NCBI RefSeq assembly: GCF_000974985.2
Contig: NZ_LAVA02000027.1
Span: 1-49,810, forward strand
Direction: 5' to 3'
From: Streptomyces mangrovisoli
GTDB lineage: Bacteria; Actinomycetota; Actinomycetes; Streptomycetales; Streptomycetaceae
Length of the DNA: 49,810 nucleotides
The notes beneath the pieces were generated by a model that did no database searches, was not told the origin of the DNA, and saw only the letters and a program-made list of their open reading frames with translations. Shown piece by piece: positions 1 to 8,680 of this stretch (its first letter is position 1; the number at the start of each line of letters is the position of its first letter). The position numbers and the translations under genes are program-made.

Positions 1-559
1 GGGCTGAGGATGGGGATGGGGCTGGGGATGAGGCTGGGGACGGTTGCGGATTCCGGGCGGTGGGCGTCGTCCTCGGGACGAGTTCCGCCTCGGGCTCCGG
101 CGCGGGGGCGGGTGGCACAGAGGGTACGGGCGGCACAGGGGGCACGGGCGGCACAGAGGGCACGGGCGGCACAGGGGACACGGGCGGCACAGGGGACACG
201 GAGGGCACAGGCGGCACGGGGGGCACAGGCGGCACGGGCCGACGACCGTCCGAGCCACCGGATGCCGCCCCCTGGGAACCCTCCCCCGCCTCCGGCGCCC
301 GCTCCCCCACCCGGTACACGCCGAGGATCTCGTTCGTCGCCGTGTTCCGGACCGCGTTGAACCACCGTCGGCAGCCCGCCGCGTGGCTCCAGCGTTCGGC
401 GAAGGCGCCTTTCGGGTTCGCGCGGAAGAACAGGTACCGCGCCCACTCCGCGTCGCTGAGGGCCGCCGGGTCGGCCGGGTGGGCGAGGTGCGCCTGGCCG
501 CCGTAGTGGAACTCGGACTCGTTGCGCGGGCCGCACCACGGGCAGGGGATGAGCAGCAT
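1..559 (-). CDS. soxD: Sarcosine oxidase delta subunit, partial, with Pro-rich tail
   Basis: Small zinc-binding subunit of heterotetrameric sarcosine oxidase, which oxidises sarcosine to glycine. The ATG at 559 follows a GAGGGAG ribosome site, 25 nt after soxB. Residues 1 to about 90 are typical SoxD: CPWCG near the start (Cys6, Cys9) and a later HAAGC with a second His/Cys pair, the family's zinc ligands. SoxD normally ends near residue 90-110. Here the frame stays open to the window edge (at least 186 residues) and becomes a tail of about 14 Val-Pro/Ser-Pro/Ser tripeptides, then an acidic and Pro/Ser-rich stretch. soxA and soxG are expected beyond the edge. The core call is firm; whether the tail ends soon or fuses to SoxA cannot be seen. 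Confidence 0.9.
   Translation of the reverse strand, partial: MLLIPCPWCGPRNESEFHYGGQAHLAHPADPAALSDAEWARYLFFRANPKGAFAERWSHAAGCRRWFNAVRNTATNEILGVYRVGERAPEAGEGSQGAASGGSDGRRPVPPVPPVPPVPSVSPVPPVSPVPPVPSVPPVPPVPPVPSVPPAPAPEPEAELVPRTTPTARNPQPSPASSPAPSPSSA
116..238. repeat. 9-bp coding minisatellite (Val-Pro-Pro repeat in soxD)
   Basis: About 14 tandem copies of a 9-bp unit, on the plus strand variants of ggcacaggg / ggcacgggc / gacacgggc. The unit is exactly three codons, so each copy adds Val-Pro-Pro, Val-Pro-Ser or Val-Ser-Pro to SoxD and copy-number change would keep the frame. Copies differ by single bases. Confidence 0.9.
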
Positions 560-584
560 GTCGGTCGGCTCCCTCGAAGATGCC

Positions 585-1817
585 TCAGTGGGCGACGGCG
601 GCCGCGCCGTGCTCGTCGACGAGCGCGCCGGTGACGAAGCGGTCGAGCGCGAAGGGGGCGCTCAGGGCGTGCGGGGTGTCGTGCGCGACGGTGTGCGCGT
701 AGACCTGGCCGATGCCGGGTGTGGCCTTGAAACCGCCGGTGCCCCAGCCGCAGTTGAGATAGAGCCCGGGGACCGGGGTGAGACCGACGATCGGGGAGGC
801 GTCGGGACTGACGTCGACGATGCCGCCCCAGGTGCGCAGCACGTGGGCACGGGCGAAGACGGGGAACAGCTCCAGCGCGGCGGCCATCTGCGCCTCGATG
901 ACGTGGAACGCGCCCCGCTGGGTGTAGGAGTTGTACGCGTCGATGCCCGCGCCCATGACCAGTTCGCCCTTGTGCGCCTGGCTGACGTACACGTGGACGG
1001 CGTTGGACATCACGACCGTGGGGTGGACGGGTTCCAGCAGTTCGGAGACGAGGGCCTGCAACGGGTGGCTCTGCAAGGGAAGTTCGATGCCCGCCAGGGC
1101 GGCGAGGACGGAGGTGTGTCCGGCCGCGCACAGGGCGACCCGGCCCGCGGCGATCGGGCCGCGGGTGGTGCGGACGCCGGTCACCCGGCCGTTCGTGATG
1201 TCGAGGCCGGTGACCTCGCAGTTCTGGACGAGGTCGATGCCGGCCGCGTCTGCGGAGCGGGCGAACGCCCAGGCGACGTGGTCGTGTTTGGCGATCCCGG
1301 CGCGCGGCTGCCAGGTCGCGCCGTGCACCGGGTGGCGCACGTCGGGTGAGACGTCGACGATCGGGCAGACCTCCTTGACCTGCGCGGGGTCGAGCCATTC
1401 GGCGTCCACCCCGTTGAGGCGGTTGGCCTCGACGCGGCGCACGCCGTCGCGGACGTCCTGGAGGCTGTGCGCGAGGTTCAGCACGCCGCGCTGCGAGAAG
1501 AGGATCGGGTAGTCGAGCTCGTCCTCCAGCCCTTCCCACAGCTTCAGGGCGTGCTCGTAGATCCCGGCGCTCTCGTCCCACAGGTAGTTGGAGCGGATGA
1601 TCGTGGTGTTGCGGGCCATGTTGCCGCCCGCGAGCCAGCCCCTCTCCAGCACGGCGACGTCGGTGATGCCGTGGTCGCGCGCCAGGTAGTGGGCGGTCGC
1701 GAGACCGTGCCCGCCACCGCCGACGATCACGACGTCGTACGACCGTTTCGGCTCCGGGTCGCGCCAGAGGTGATCGGGGTGGGCGGGCAGGTCGGCGCCG
1801 GGGGTGCGGGGGCTCAT
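585..1817 (-). CDS. soxB: Sarcosine oxidase beta subunit
   Basis: Flavin-binding catalytic subunit of heterotetrameric sarcosine oxidase: sarcosine + O2 gives glycine, H2O2 and a one-carbon unit passed to tetrahydrofolate. The 410-residue protein opens with a Rossmann FAD motif ([14 protein letters not shown], about residues 29-42) and carries the SoxB-like segment [13 protein letters not shown] around the usual covalent FMN His. It ends with the family's [12 protein letters not shown] flavin-contact region. The ATG follows AGGAG. It lies 101 nt after the dimethylglycine oxidase gene and 25 nt before soxD, so the two demethylation steps are probably cotranscribed. Length and motifs are normal. 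Confidence 0.95.
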   Translation of the reverse strand: MSPRTPGADLPAHPDHLWRDPEPKRSYDVVIVGGGGHGLATAHYLARDHGITDVAVLERGWLAGGNMARNTTIIRSNYLWDESAGIYEHALKLWEGLEDELDYPILFSQRGVLNLAHSLQDVRDGVRRVEANRLNGVDAEWLDPAQVKEVCPIVDVSPDVRHPVHGATWQPRAGIAKHDHVAWAFARSADAAGIDLVQNCEVTGLDITNGRVTGVRTTRGPIAAGRVALCAAGHTSVLAALAGIELPLQSHPLQALVSELLEPVHPTVVMSNAVHVYVSQAHKGELVMGAGIDAYNSYTQRGAFHVIEAQMAAALELFPVFARAHVLRTWGGIVDVSPDASPIVGLTPVPGLYLNCGWGTGGFKATPGIGQVYAHTVAHDTPHALSAPFALDRFVTGALVDEHGAAAVAH

Positions 1818-1918
1818 CGGGCGTCTCCTGGTGGACCGGGGGCGGATCGGTGCGACGGCGAGGAGGTCGGTGGATCGGGGGACGACCGCGCAGCGGAACG
1901 GTGGACGGCAGAACGGGT

Positions 1919-4357
1919 TCAGCCGCGCAGGCGGGTCATGGCCGGGTCGAAGAGGGGCTCCCGCGCCGTGACGGCCTCGACGCGCCGGTCGAAGTAGCCG
2001 ATGCGCAGGGTCGTTCCGGGGGCGGACAGTTCGGTGGGCAGCCAGGCGTAGGCGATGCCCTTGCCGACGGTGTGGCCGTAGGCCGCGCTGGTGACGTGGC
2101 CGACGGCGCGTTCGCCGTCGTAGACCGGTTCCTTGCCCATCACGACGGCGCGCGGGTCGTCGATCGTGAGGCAGGTCAACGTGCGGCGCACGTCGGCCCG
2201 GCGGCGTTCCAGGGCCGCGCGGCCGATGAAATCGCCCTTGTCCGGGCGGACGGCGAAGCCGAGTCCGGCCTCGTAGGGGTCGTGTTCGTAGGTCATGTCG
2301 GTGCCGAAGGAGCGGTAACCCTTCTCCAGGCGCAGGCTGTTGAAGGCGCCGCGGCCCGCGAGGACGCCGCCGTGCGGCTCAGCCGCGGCCCACAGGGTGT
2401 CCCACAGCTTCAGTCCGAGGTCGGCGGTGGTGTACAGCTCCCAGCCCGACTCGCCCACGTAGGACAGGCGAAGGGCGGTGACGGGAACGGCGCCGATGTA
2501 CGTGCGGCGGGCCCGGAAGTACTTCAGTCCCTCGTTGGAGAAGTCGTCGTCGGTGAGGGGTTGCAGGACGGCGCGGGCGAGCGGGCCCCACAGGCCGATG
2601 CAGCAGGTGCCGGGGGTGATGTCGCGGGCCTGGACCGTGCCGTCGGCGGGCAGGTGGCGGGTGAGCCAGTCCAGGTCGAGGGGTCCGTTGGCGCCGATCT
2701 GGAAGTGGTCGCGGGCCAGCCGGGCCACGGTGATGTCGCTGCGGATGCCGCCGTCGTGGTCGAGGAGCAGGGTGTAGGTCACCGAGCCCACGGACTTGTC
2801 GACCTTGCCGGTGACCATGCGTTCGAGGAAGGCGGCCGCGCCCGGGCCGGTGACCTCCAGGCGTTTGAGGGCCGTCATGTCGTACAGGGCGACGCTCTCG
2901 CGGGTCGCCAGCGCCTCGGCTCCGACGACGGGTGACCAGTTGCGGGCGGCCCACTCGTCGGGGACGGGGATCGAACGCCCCTCCACCAGAGGCGCGTTGG
3001 CTTCGTACCACTGCGGGCGCTCCCAGCCGTTCGCCTCGTGGAAGACCGCTCCGTGCGCCGACTGGCGCGGGTGGAAGGGGCTGGTGCGGATCGGGCGGGG
3101 TGCGCCGGTCTGCTCCAGGGGGTGGAGGATGTCGTACACCTCGACGAACGCCTGGCAGTCGCGGGCGAGCAGGTACTCGGGGGCCAGTTGGTGCGGCTCG
3201 AAGCGGTTGACGTCGCATTCGTGCAGGTCGAAAGAGGAGCAGTGGCCGTCGACCAGCCATTCGGCGACGGCCCGGCCGACGCCCGCGGAGTGGGTGACCC
3301 AGACCGCCTCGGCGACCCAGAAGCCCTTCACGTCCGGGGATTCGCCGAGCAGCGGGAAGCCGTCGGGGGTGAAGGAGAACAGGCCGTTGATGCCGTCCTC
3401 GATCTCGGCCTCGCGGGTCGCGGGCAGCAGTGAACGGGTCTCGGCCCAGGCGGGGTCGAAGTCGTCGGGGGTGAACTTCAGCACGGACGGCATCCGTTCG
3501 GCCTCGGCGAGAGCGGGGATGTCGTCGGCGGGGACCGGCATCGGAGGGTGGCCGTAGAAGCCGACGCCGAGGGTGTCGTAGCGGTCGCGGTAGTAGAGGT
3601 CGGCGTCCTGGTGGCGCAGGATCGGGCGGACGGCCTCCTCGGTCTGCCCGGCGAGGGCGGGGACCGGCCCGGTCCAGGCGAGTTGGTGGGCGAGCGGGGT
3701 GAGGGGCAGTCTCATACCGGCCATGCGGGCGATGCGCGGGCCCCAGATGCCGGCGCAGCAGACGACGATGTCGGCAGGTATCTCGCCCCGGTCGGTGACC
3801 ACCGCGCCGACCCGGCCGTCGGCCTGGCGGATGTCGCGCACCTCGTGGCGGGCGAGCAGGCGCACGCCCCGCGCCTCGGCCCGGCGCAGCTGTGCCTGGA
3901 CGGCGAGGACCGCCTTGGCGATGCCGTCGGTGGGGACGAGGAGGCCGCCGAGGACGCGGGCGGGGTCGAGGAGAGGGTGCCGGGCGACGCACTCCTCGGC
4001 GGTGATCACGCGTGCCTCGACGCCCCAGGCGGTGATCCAGCCGTGGCGGCGGTGGAGTTCGGCGAGCCGTTCCGGGGTCGTGGCCACTTCGAGGCCGCCG
4101 ACCTGGAGGAAGCAGGGTTCGCCGGCGACGTCGAGGGAGCGGAACTTCTCGACGGTGTAGCGGGCCATGTGGGTCATGGTCCTGGAGGGGTTGGTCTGGA
4201 AGACCAGGCCGGGGGCGTGGGAGGAGGAGCCGCCGGTGGCCGGGAGGTCGCCCTGGTCGACCACGGTCACGTCGGTCCAGCCGCGTGCGGAGAGCTCGTC
4301 GGCGAGGGCCGCGCCCACGACGCCCGCTCCGATGATGACCACTCGGGGTCCCGCCAT
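1919..4357 (-). CDS. Dimethylglycine oxidase (FAD + tetrahydrofolate domains)
   Basis: Oxidises N,N-dimethylglycine to sarcosine and passes the released carbon to tetrahydrofolate. The 812-residue protein has two parts. The N-terminal FAD oxidoreductase has [13 protein letters not shown] at residues 7-19 and SHAPG with His47, the family's flavin-attachment position; later LAHQ and DLYY carry the expected active-site His and Tyr. The C-terminal half is a GcvT-like folate-binding domain with [13 protein letters not shown] and the characteristic ending MTRLRG. Layout and length closely match the Arthrobacter globiformis enzyme as I remember it. GGAGG precedes the ATG. Promoter and palindromic operator lie immediately upstream. 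Sarcosine dehydrogenase is a less likely alternative. Confidence 0.93.
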   Translation of the reverse strand: MAGPRVVIIGAGVVGAALADELSARGWTDVTVVDQGDLPATGGSSSHAPGLVFQTNPSRTMTHMARYTVEKFRSLDVAGEPCFLQVGGLEVATTPERLAELHRRHGWITAWGVEARVITAEECVARHPLLDPARVLGGLLVPTDGIAKAVLAVQAQLRRAEARGVRLLARHEVRDIRQADGRVGAVVTDRGEIPADIVVCCAGIWGPRIARMAGMRLPLTPLAHQLAWTGPVPALAGQTEEAVRPILRHQDADLYYRDRYDTLGVGFYGHPPMPVPADDIPALAEAERMPSVLKFTPDDFDPAWAETRSLLPATREAEIEDGINGLFSFTPDGFPLLGESPDVKGFWVAEAVWVTHSAGVGRAVAEWLVDGHCSSFDLHECDVNRFEPHQLAPEYLLARDCQAFVEVYDILHPLEQTGAPRPIRTSPFHPRQSAHGAVFHEANGWERPQWYEANAPLVEGRSIPVPDEWAARNWSPVVGAEALATRESVALYDMTALKRLEVTGPGAAAFLERMVTGKVDKSVGSVTYTLLLDHDGGIRSDITVARLARDHFQIGANGPLDLDWLTRHLPADGTVQARDITPGTCCIGLWGPLARAVLQPLTDDDFSNEGLKYFRARRTYIGAVPVTALRLSYVGESGWELYTTADLGLKLWDTLWAAAEPHGGVLAGRGAFNSLRLEKGYRSFGTDMTYEHDPYEAGLGFAVRPDKGDFIGRAALERRRADVRRTLTCLTIDDPRAVVMGKEPVYDGERAVGHVTSAAYGHTVGKGIAYAWLPTELSAPGTTLRIGYFDRRVEAVTAREPLFDPAMTRLRG

Positions 4358-4390
4358 CGCCCGACCTCCGGACTCGCATCGAGTTCTTCC

Positions 4391-4407
4391 GTTGCCGTGA
4401 GCGCAAC
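4391..4407. promoter_or_regulatory. Candidate IclR operator, site A
   Basis: GTTGC-N7-GCAAC palindrome, 34-50 nt before the dimethylglycine oxidase start and about +16 to +32 from the predicted transcription start. The same 17-bp element recurs at 10186, 12057 and 15745. A further half-site (GCGCAA on the plus strand) lies at 4421-4426, near the start point. Confidence 0.65.
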
Positions 4408-4428
4408 GTGCTTCAGGCTGCGCAACTC

Positions 4429-4457
4429 AATGTGCCGTCGGGGCCAGGGGGTGTCAA
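4429..4457 (-). promoter_or_regulatory. Predicted promoter of dimethylglycine oxidase operon
   Basis: On the minus strand TTGACA (4457-4452), a 17-nt spacer, then CACATT (4434-4429). The -35 is perfect and the -10 has C at its first position, like the betB and Rieske operon promoters. Transcription would start near 4422. Confidence 0.5.
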
Positions 4458-4528
4458 GGGTGCGCCGGCCGGGGGTGGCAGGGGTGCGCCGACCTGGGTT
4501 GGCAAGGGTGCGCCGACGGGGGCGACCG
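4457..4528. repeat. Three 24-bp tandem repeats
   Basis: Three adjacent imperfect copies of a 24-bp unit, agggtgcgccgacctgggtt plus four bases, at 4457-4480, 4481-4504 and 4505-4528. They sit between the opuA terminator and the dimethylglycine oxidase promoter; the first copy overlaps the -35 box. No open frame or known element is seen. Confidence 0.75.
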
Positions 4529-4544
4529 GGTCCTGAAGCGGCCA

Positions 4545-4590
4545 ACGCCCGGTGGGCGGCGCGCACTTGGGCGCGCCGCCTGCCGGGCGT
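4545..4590 (-). terminator. Stem-loop terminator after opuA operon
   Basis: Near-perfect inverted repeat with arms of about 19-20 bp (ACGCCCGG...GCGCGC with its complement) and a loop of about 7 nt, 26 nt after the substrate-binding protein stop. There is no U-tract, as is common in Streptomyces. It separates the importer operon from the dimethylglycine oxidase operon. Confidence 0.75.
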
Positions 4591-4615
4591 GAGCTGGTCC
4601 TGCCGGAAGCGGCGG

Positions 4616-5581
4616 CTACTTGAGCCAGGCGTCCACCTTCGCGCGGTTGGCGTCGACCCACTTCTTCGCCGCCTCGTCGTCCGAGAGCTTGTCCTGGGCG
4701 ATGTACTTGGCGACCGTGTTCTGGTCGTCGTTGGTCCAGTTGAAGTTCTTCACCAGCTTGTAGGCGGGGCTGCCCGACGCGGCGAACTTGGCGCTGACGA
4801 CCTTGTCGAGGTCGTAGACCGGGTAGTCGCAGGCGATCTTCGACGCGACGGCGTCGCAGCCCGTTTTGTACGTCGGCAGGGTGACCTTCTTCAGCGGGAC
4901 CTCGGAGAGGAACCACTGGGGTTCGTAGAAGTAGCCGATGACCCACGTCTTGTTCTTCTCGGCGGTGCGGAACGCCTGGATGAGGGCGGTCTCGCTGCCC
5001 GCGTACACCACCTTGAAGTCGAGTTTCAGGTTCTTGACCAGGGCCTCGTCGTTGGTGACGTACGACGGGTCGCCGTCGAGGAGTTGGCCCTTGCCGCCGG
5101 ACTCGGAGGTCTTGAACTTCGAGGCGTACTTGTCGAGGTTCTTCCAGTCGAGGATGTCGGGGTGGGCCTTCGCCAGCCATGGCGGCACGTACCAGCCGAT
5201 GATGCCCTTGTTGCCGGTCTGTCCGGCCTCGGCGGCCACCTTCTGCTGGGTGATGTACTTCTTCTTGAGGTCGTCGTGGCCCCAGTTCTCCAGGATGGCG
5301 TCCACCTCGCCGGTGCCGAAGCCCTGCCAGGCGATCTCCTCCTTGAGGTCCTTCTTCTTCACCGTGCAGCCGAGGTCGTGCTCCGCCACGTAGGCGACGA
5401 CAGCGGCGTCCGCCTCGTAGCCGACCCAGGGGTTGACGGCGAGGTTGAAGGTGCCGCACGTGCCCGCGCTCGCGGTCTTGCCGGACGACGAGTCGTCGCC
5501 GACCTTCGCGCCGCCGCAGGCGGTGAGGGTGAGTGTCAGGACGGCCGTACAGGCCGCGCCGATCCGCCAGTGTGCTGACAT
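4616..5581 (-). CDS. Glycine betaine ABC transporter substrate-binding lipoprotein
   Basis: Extracellular solute receptor of the OpuAC/ProX type that delivers betaine, or a similar quaternary amine, to the permease. The 321-residue product begins with a lipoprotein signal whose lipobox LTAC puts the lipidated Cys at residue 22. The mature part has NPWVGYEAD and EIAWQGFGTGEVDAILENWG, typical of this family, and several Trp residues suited to an aromatic cage. AAGGAG precedes the ATG, which lies 11 nt after the permease stop; a strong hairpin follows the gene. Neighbouring betaine genes argue for betaine or choline as ligand, but the sequence alone does not fix this. Confidence 0.92.
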   Translation of the reverse strand: MSAHWRIGAACTAVLTLTLTACGGAKVGDDSSSGKTASAGTCGTFNLAVNPWVGYEADAAVVAYVAEHDLGCTVKKKDLKEEIAWQGFGTGEVDAILENWGHDDLKKKYITQQKVAAEAGQTGNKGIIGWYVPPWLAKAHPDILDWKNLDKYASKFKTSESGGKGQLLDGDPSYVTNDEALVKNLKLDFKVVYAGSETALIQAFRTAEKNKTWVIGYFYEPQWFLSEVPLKKVTLPTYKTGCDAVASKIACDYPVYDLDKVVSAKFAASGSPAYKLVKNFNWTNDDQNTVAKYIAQDKLSDDEAAKKWVDANRAKVDAWLK

Positions 5582-5592
5582 CGTCCTGCTCC

Positions 5593-7569
5593 TTATGCCC
5601 GGGTGCGTCGCGCCGCAGCCTGTGTGATCCGGTCGAACATGACTCCGAGCAGTACGATGGCGAGTCCCGCCGCCAGCCCCTTTCCGTACAGCTCGCCCTG
5701 CGAGAACCCGGCCACGACGTCGTAGCCGAGGGCGCCGGCCCCTACCAGGCCGCCCACCACAACCATCGACAGCACGTAGATCAGGCCCTGGTTGGTCGCG
5801 AGTGTCAGGGCGCCGCGTGCCATCGGCAGCTGGACCTTGGTGATGATCTGCCAGGTACTTGATCCGGCGGAGGTGGCGGCCTCCACGGTGGACTCGGGCA
5901 CCTGGCGCACCCCGTCCGCGATGATCTTGACGGCGACGGGCGCGGCGTAGACGACGGCCGCGACGATCGCGGTGAAGCGGGTGGCGCCGAACAGCGCGAG
6001 GAACGGCACGAGATAGACGAACGGCGGCATGACCTGGGCCGCGTCCAGGGTGGGCCGCACCAGCCGGTCCACCAGCGCGCTGCGTCCCATCCATACGCCG
6101 ACGGCGACGCCGATCAGCATCACGAGCGCGGTGGCGACGGCCGTGGAGGCGAGGGTCGTCATGGCGTCCGACCACACGCCGGTGCCGACGAGCAGGCCCA
6201 CGCAGACGGCGGCGGTCACCGCGGCGCGCAGGCCGCCGAGCACGGCGCCGAGCGCGACGAGGACGGTGCCGACGAGCCACCAGGGCGAGTCGGTGAGCAG
6301 GGTCTGGAAGGGGTTGAGCAGTCCGTCGGTGACGACGTCGCGGACGGTGTTGGTGAGTCCCGACAGATGGTCCTGGAGCCAGGCGGTCACGGTGTCGGCG
6401 GCGCTCGCGATGTGGTGGCCCGTGGCGCCGTCCCCGGGGAACTCGGCCGCCCAGACGTAGGTGTGGGAGAGGTACACGAGGACGGCGGCGGCGACCGCGC
6501 CCGCGGCGAGGAGCGGGCGGCGCCAGGCGCGCGGCCGGGGGCCGGCACCGCGGGCGGTCTCCGCGCGCGCGGCGGCCGCCGTCGTCACGCGGTCGAGGAC
6601 GATCGCCATGACGACGATGGCGAGTCCCGCGTTGAAGGCGGTGCCCACGTCGAGGGACTGGAGGGCCTGGACGACCGTCTTGCCGAGGCCGGGCGCGTCG
6701 ATCAGCGCGGCGATCGTCACCATGGCGAGGGCGGCCATGATGGTCTGGTTGACGCCCATGACGACGGTCCGCTTCGACATCGGCAGCAGCACCTTCAGCA
6801 GTTGCTGGGTGCGGGTGGCACCCATCGACTCGGCTGCCTCGACGCTGACGCGCGGTACGGAGCGCAGCGCGTGGGCGGTGATGCGGATCGCGGGCGGCGC
6901 CGCGTAGATCACCGTCGTGATGGTGGCGGAGGCGCCGCCGATGAGGAAGAACAGGGTCAGCGGCGCGAGGTACACGAACGTCGGCAGCGTCTGCATGAAG
7001 TCGAGGAACGGCGTGACGATCCCGCCCACCCGGTCGGACAGGCCTGCCCAGACGCCGATCGGGATGCCGATCAGCAGGGCCACGAGGACCGCCGAGAGCG
7101 TCAGCGCCAGGGTGTCCATGCTCTCCTGCCACAGTCCCTGGAGGCCGAAGAAGGTGAACCCGGCGACGGCGAGCAGCGCGACCCGCCCGTTGCCGAGGGC
7201 CCAGGCGGCGTACCCGGTGAGACCGACCACGCCGAGCCAGCCGATCTGCGGGACCGGACGGCCGCCGGTGGGCTGGGAGATGAGCCCCTGCACGAATGTG
7301 ACCAGGTGGTCGATGACGAGCCGGATCTCGTTGAAGAAGTACAGGAACAGCGGGTTGGAGTTGCGGTGGGCGCCGATCGAGTCGTCGACGTCGTTGAGCC
7401 AGTGGTGCAGGGAGGTGAGGTCGGCCGCGGCGAGGGTGAGGGTCTGCCGGCCGCGCAGGGCGGCGAACAGCAGCAGCCACACGGCGACGATCGCGGCGAC
7501 CGCCATGGGGCGGGTGATCCTGGTGCGGACGCGCGCGGCCGGTCCGGCCGCGTCGGCGGCGACGGCCAT
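5593..7569 (-). CDS. Betaine ABC transporter permease, two fused OpuAB-type domains
   Basis: Membrane channel of the importer, 658 residues, about twice the usual OpuAB length. It contains two copies of a permease module, each with an EAA-type cytoplasmic loop: VSVEAAESMGATRTQQLLKVLLP in the first half (residues 215-260 roughly) and STVEAATSAGSSTWQIITKVQLP near the C-terminus. Hydrophobic segments flank each copy, with an additional periplasmic insert between them. The ATG at 7569 overlaps the ATPase TGA by one base, so translation is coupled. One polypeptide would give both halves of the pore. Confidence 0.92.
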   Translation of the reverse strand: MAVAADAAGPAARVRTRITRPMAVAAIVAVWLLLFAALRGRQTLTLAAADLTSLHHWLNDVDDSIGAHRNSNPLFLYFFNEIRLVIDHLVTFVQGLISQPTGGRPVPQIGWLGVVGLTGYAAWALGNGRVALLAVAGFTFFGLQGLWQESMDTLALTLSAVLVALLIGIPIGVWAGLSDRVGGIVTPFLDFMQTLPTFVYLAPLTLFFLIGGASATITTVIYAAPPAIRITAHALRSVPRVSVEAAESMGATRTQQLLKVLLPMSKRTVVMGVNQTIMAALAMVTIAALIDAPGLGKTVVQALQSLDVGTAFNAGLAIVVMAIVLDRVTTAAAARAETARGAGPRPRAWRRPLLAAGAVAAAVLVYLSHTYVWAAEFPGDGATGHHIASAADTVTAWLQDHLSGLTNTVRDVVTDGLLNPFQTLLTDSPWWLVGTVLVALGAVLGGLRAAVTAAVCVGLLVGTGVWSDAMTTLASTAVATALVMLIGVAVGVWMGRSALVDRLVRPTLDAAQVMPPFVYLVPFLALFGATRFTAIVAAVVYAAPVAVKIIADGVRQVPESTVEAATSAGSSTWQIITKVQLPMARGALTLATNQGLIYVLSMVVVGGLVGAGALGYDVVAGFSQGELYGKGLAAGLAIVLLGVMFDRITQAAARRTRA

Positions 7570-8660
7570 CACGCACCGCCCGGGTGCCCGGCGACGACGG
7601 AGAGGATCTCCTCGTCGCCCACGATGCCCAGCAGGTGTCCGCCCTCGACGACGCGGACGGGTTTCTCGGCGGCGAGGACGGCGCGGGTCGCCTCGCGTAC
7701 GACGACGTCCGGGCCGAGCTCCGGGCCGTCGAGCGCGTCGCCCCCGGTGGCGGGCCGCATGATCCGGCGCAGCGTCAGCACGTCGGCGCGCGGCACGTCC
7801 TTCACGAAGTCGCGTACGTAGTCGTCGGCCGGGGCGCCGACGAGTTCGTCGCCGGTGCCGCACTGGACGGTGCGGCCGTCGCGCATGATGAGGATGCGGT
7901 CGCCGAGCTTGAGCGCCTCGGACAGGTCGTGGGTGATGAACACCATGGTCTTGCCGACCTCGCGGTGCAGCCGGATGACCTCGTTCTGCATGTCGCGGCG
8001 GATCAGTGGGTCGAGCGCGGAGAACGGCTCGTCGAAGAAGAGGACGTCCGGGTCGCCCGCCAACGCCCGTGCCAGGCCCACGCGTTGCTGCATACCGCCG
8101 GAGAGCTGGTCGGGGTAGGAGTGCTCGTAGCCCGCGAGGCCGACCAGTTCCACGACCTCCATGGCCCGCCGGCTGCGCTCGGCCCGGCCCATGCCGCGGA
8201 TCTCCAGGCCGAAGGCGACGTTGTCCAGGACCTGCCGGTGCGGCAGCAGCCCGAAGTGCTGGAAGACCATGGAGAACTTGGAGCGGCGCAGCTCCCGCAG
8301 CCGCCCGGGGTCGGCGCCGGTGATGTCCTCGCCCTCGAAGACGACCTGGCCCGCGGTGGGTTCGATCAGCCGGGTCAGGCAGCGCACGAGGGTGGACTTG
8401 CCGGAGCCGGACAGGCCCATCACGACGAACACCTCGCCGGGCGACACGTCGAAGCCGACGTCGCGCACGGCCGCGGTGCAGCCGGTGCGCTCCATCAGCT
8501 CGCGGCGGCCGAGCCCCCGCAACTCCGCGGAGCCGGGGACCCGTTCGGCCTTCGGCCCGAACACCTTCCACAGCCCGCGCACGGAGACGACCGGGGTGGG
8601 GCCGCCGGGTTTCGGGGGTGAGTCGCGCCGCTCGGGCTCCTCGGTCTGGGCTTCGGCCAC
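7569..8660 (-). CDS. Betaine ABC transporter ATP-binding protein
   Basis: Cytoplasmic ATPase of the importer, OpuAA/ProV type, 363 residues. It shows Walker [11 protein letters not shown]-loop [10 protein letters not shown], signature LSGGMQQR, Walker [13 protein letters not shown] and switch His in ITHDLSEA. The C-terminal 80 residues resemble a shortened CBS regulatory region (MRPA...[11 protein letters not shown]), which in OpuA-type systems senses ionic strength. I chose GTG at 8660, 8 nt after AAGAGGT; longer frames upstream run through betB. It starts 20 nt after betB, so aldehyde dehydrogenase and importer form one transcript. Confidence 0.94.
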   Translation of the reverse strand: MAEAQTEEPERRDSPPKPGGPTPVVSVRGLWKVFGPKAERVPGSAELRGLGRRELMERTGCTAAVRDVGFDVSPGEVFVVMGLSGSGKSTLVRCLTRLIEPTAGQVVFEGEDITGADPGRLRELRRSKFSMVFQHFGLLPHRQVLDNVAFGLEIRGMGRAERSRRAMEVVELVGLAGYEHSYPDQLSGGMQQRVGLARALAGDPDVLFFDEPFSALDPLIRRDMQNEVIRLHREVGKTMVFITHDLSEALKLGDRILIMRDGRTVQCGTGDELVGAPADDYVRDFVKDVPRADVLTLRRIMRPATGGDALDGPELGPDVVVREATRAVLAAEKPVRVVEGGHLLGIVGDEEILSVVAGHPGGA

Positions 8661-8680
8661 GATCGACCTCTTTTCGGCGT

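Noticed and set aside
116..238. CRISPR-like tandem repeat
   Set aside because: Units are 9 bp, contiguous and coding, without spacers.
521..537. GTTGC-N7-GCACC, similar to the IclR operator
   Set aside because: It lies inside soxD codons 8-13, not near a promoter, and has a mismatch; such near matches are expected by chance in this GC content.
44..634. Plus-strand frames rich in Gly-Thr or His-Arg-Gly repeats
   Set aside because: They are opposite-strand readings of soxD and its 9-bp repeat, with no family features.
5582..7576. Continuous minus frame joining permease DNA to the substrate-binding protein
   Set aside because: The region upstream of 5581 in this frame is Arg/Pro-rich shadow of the permease; the lipoprotein start at 5581 has a clear ribosome site.
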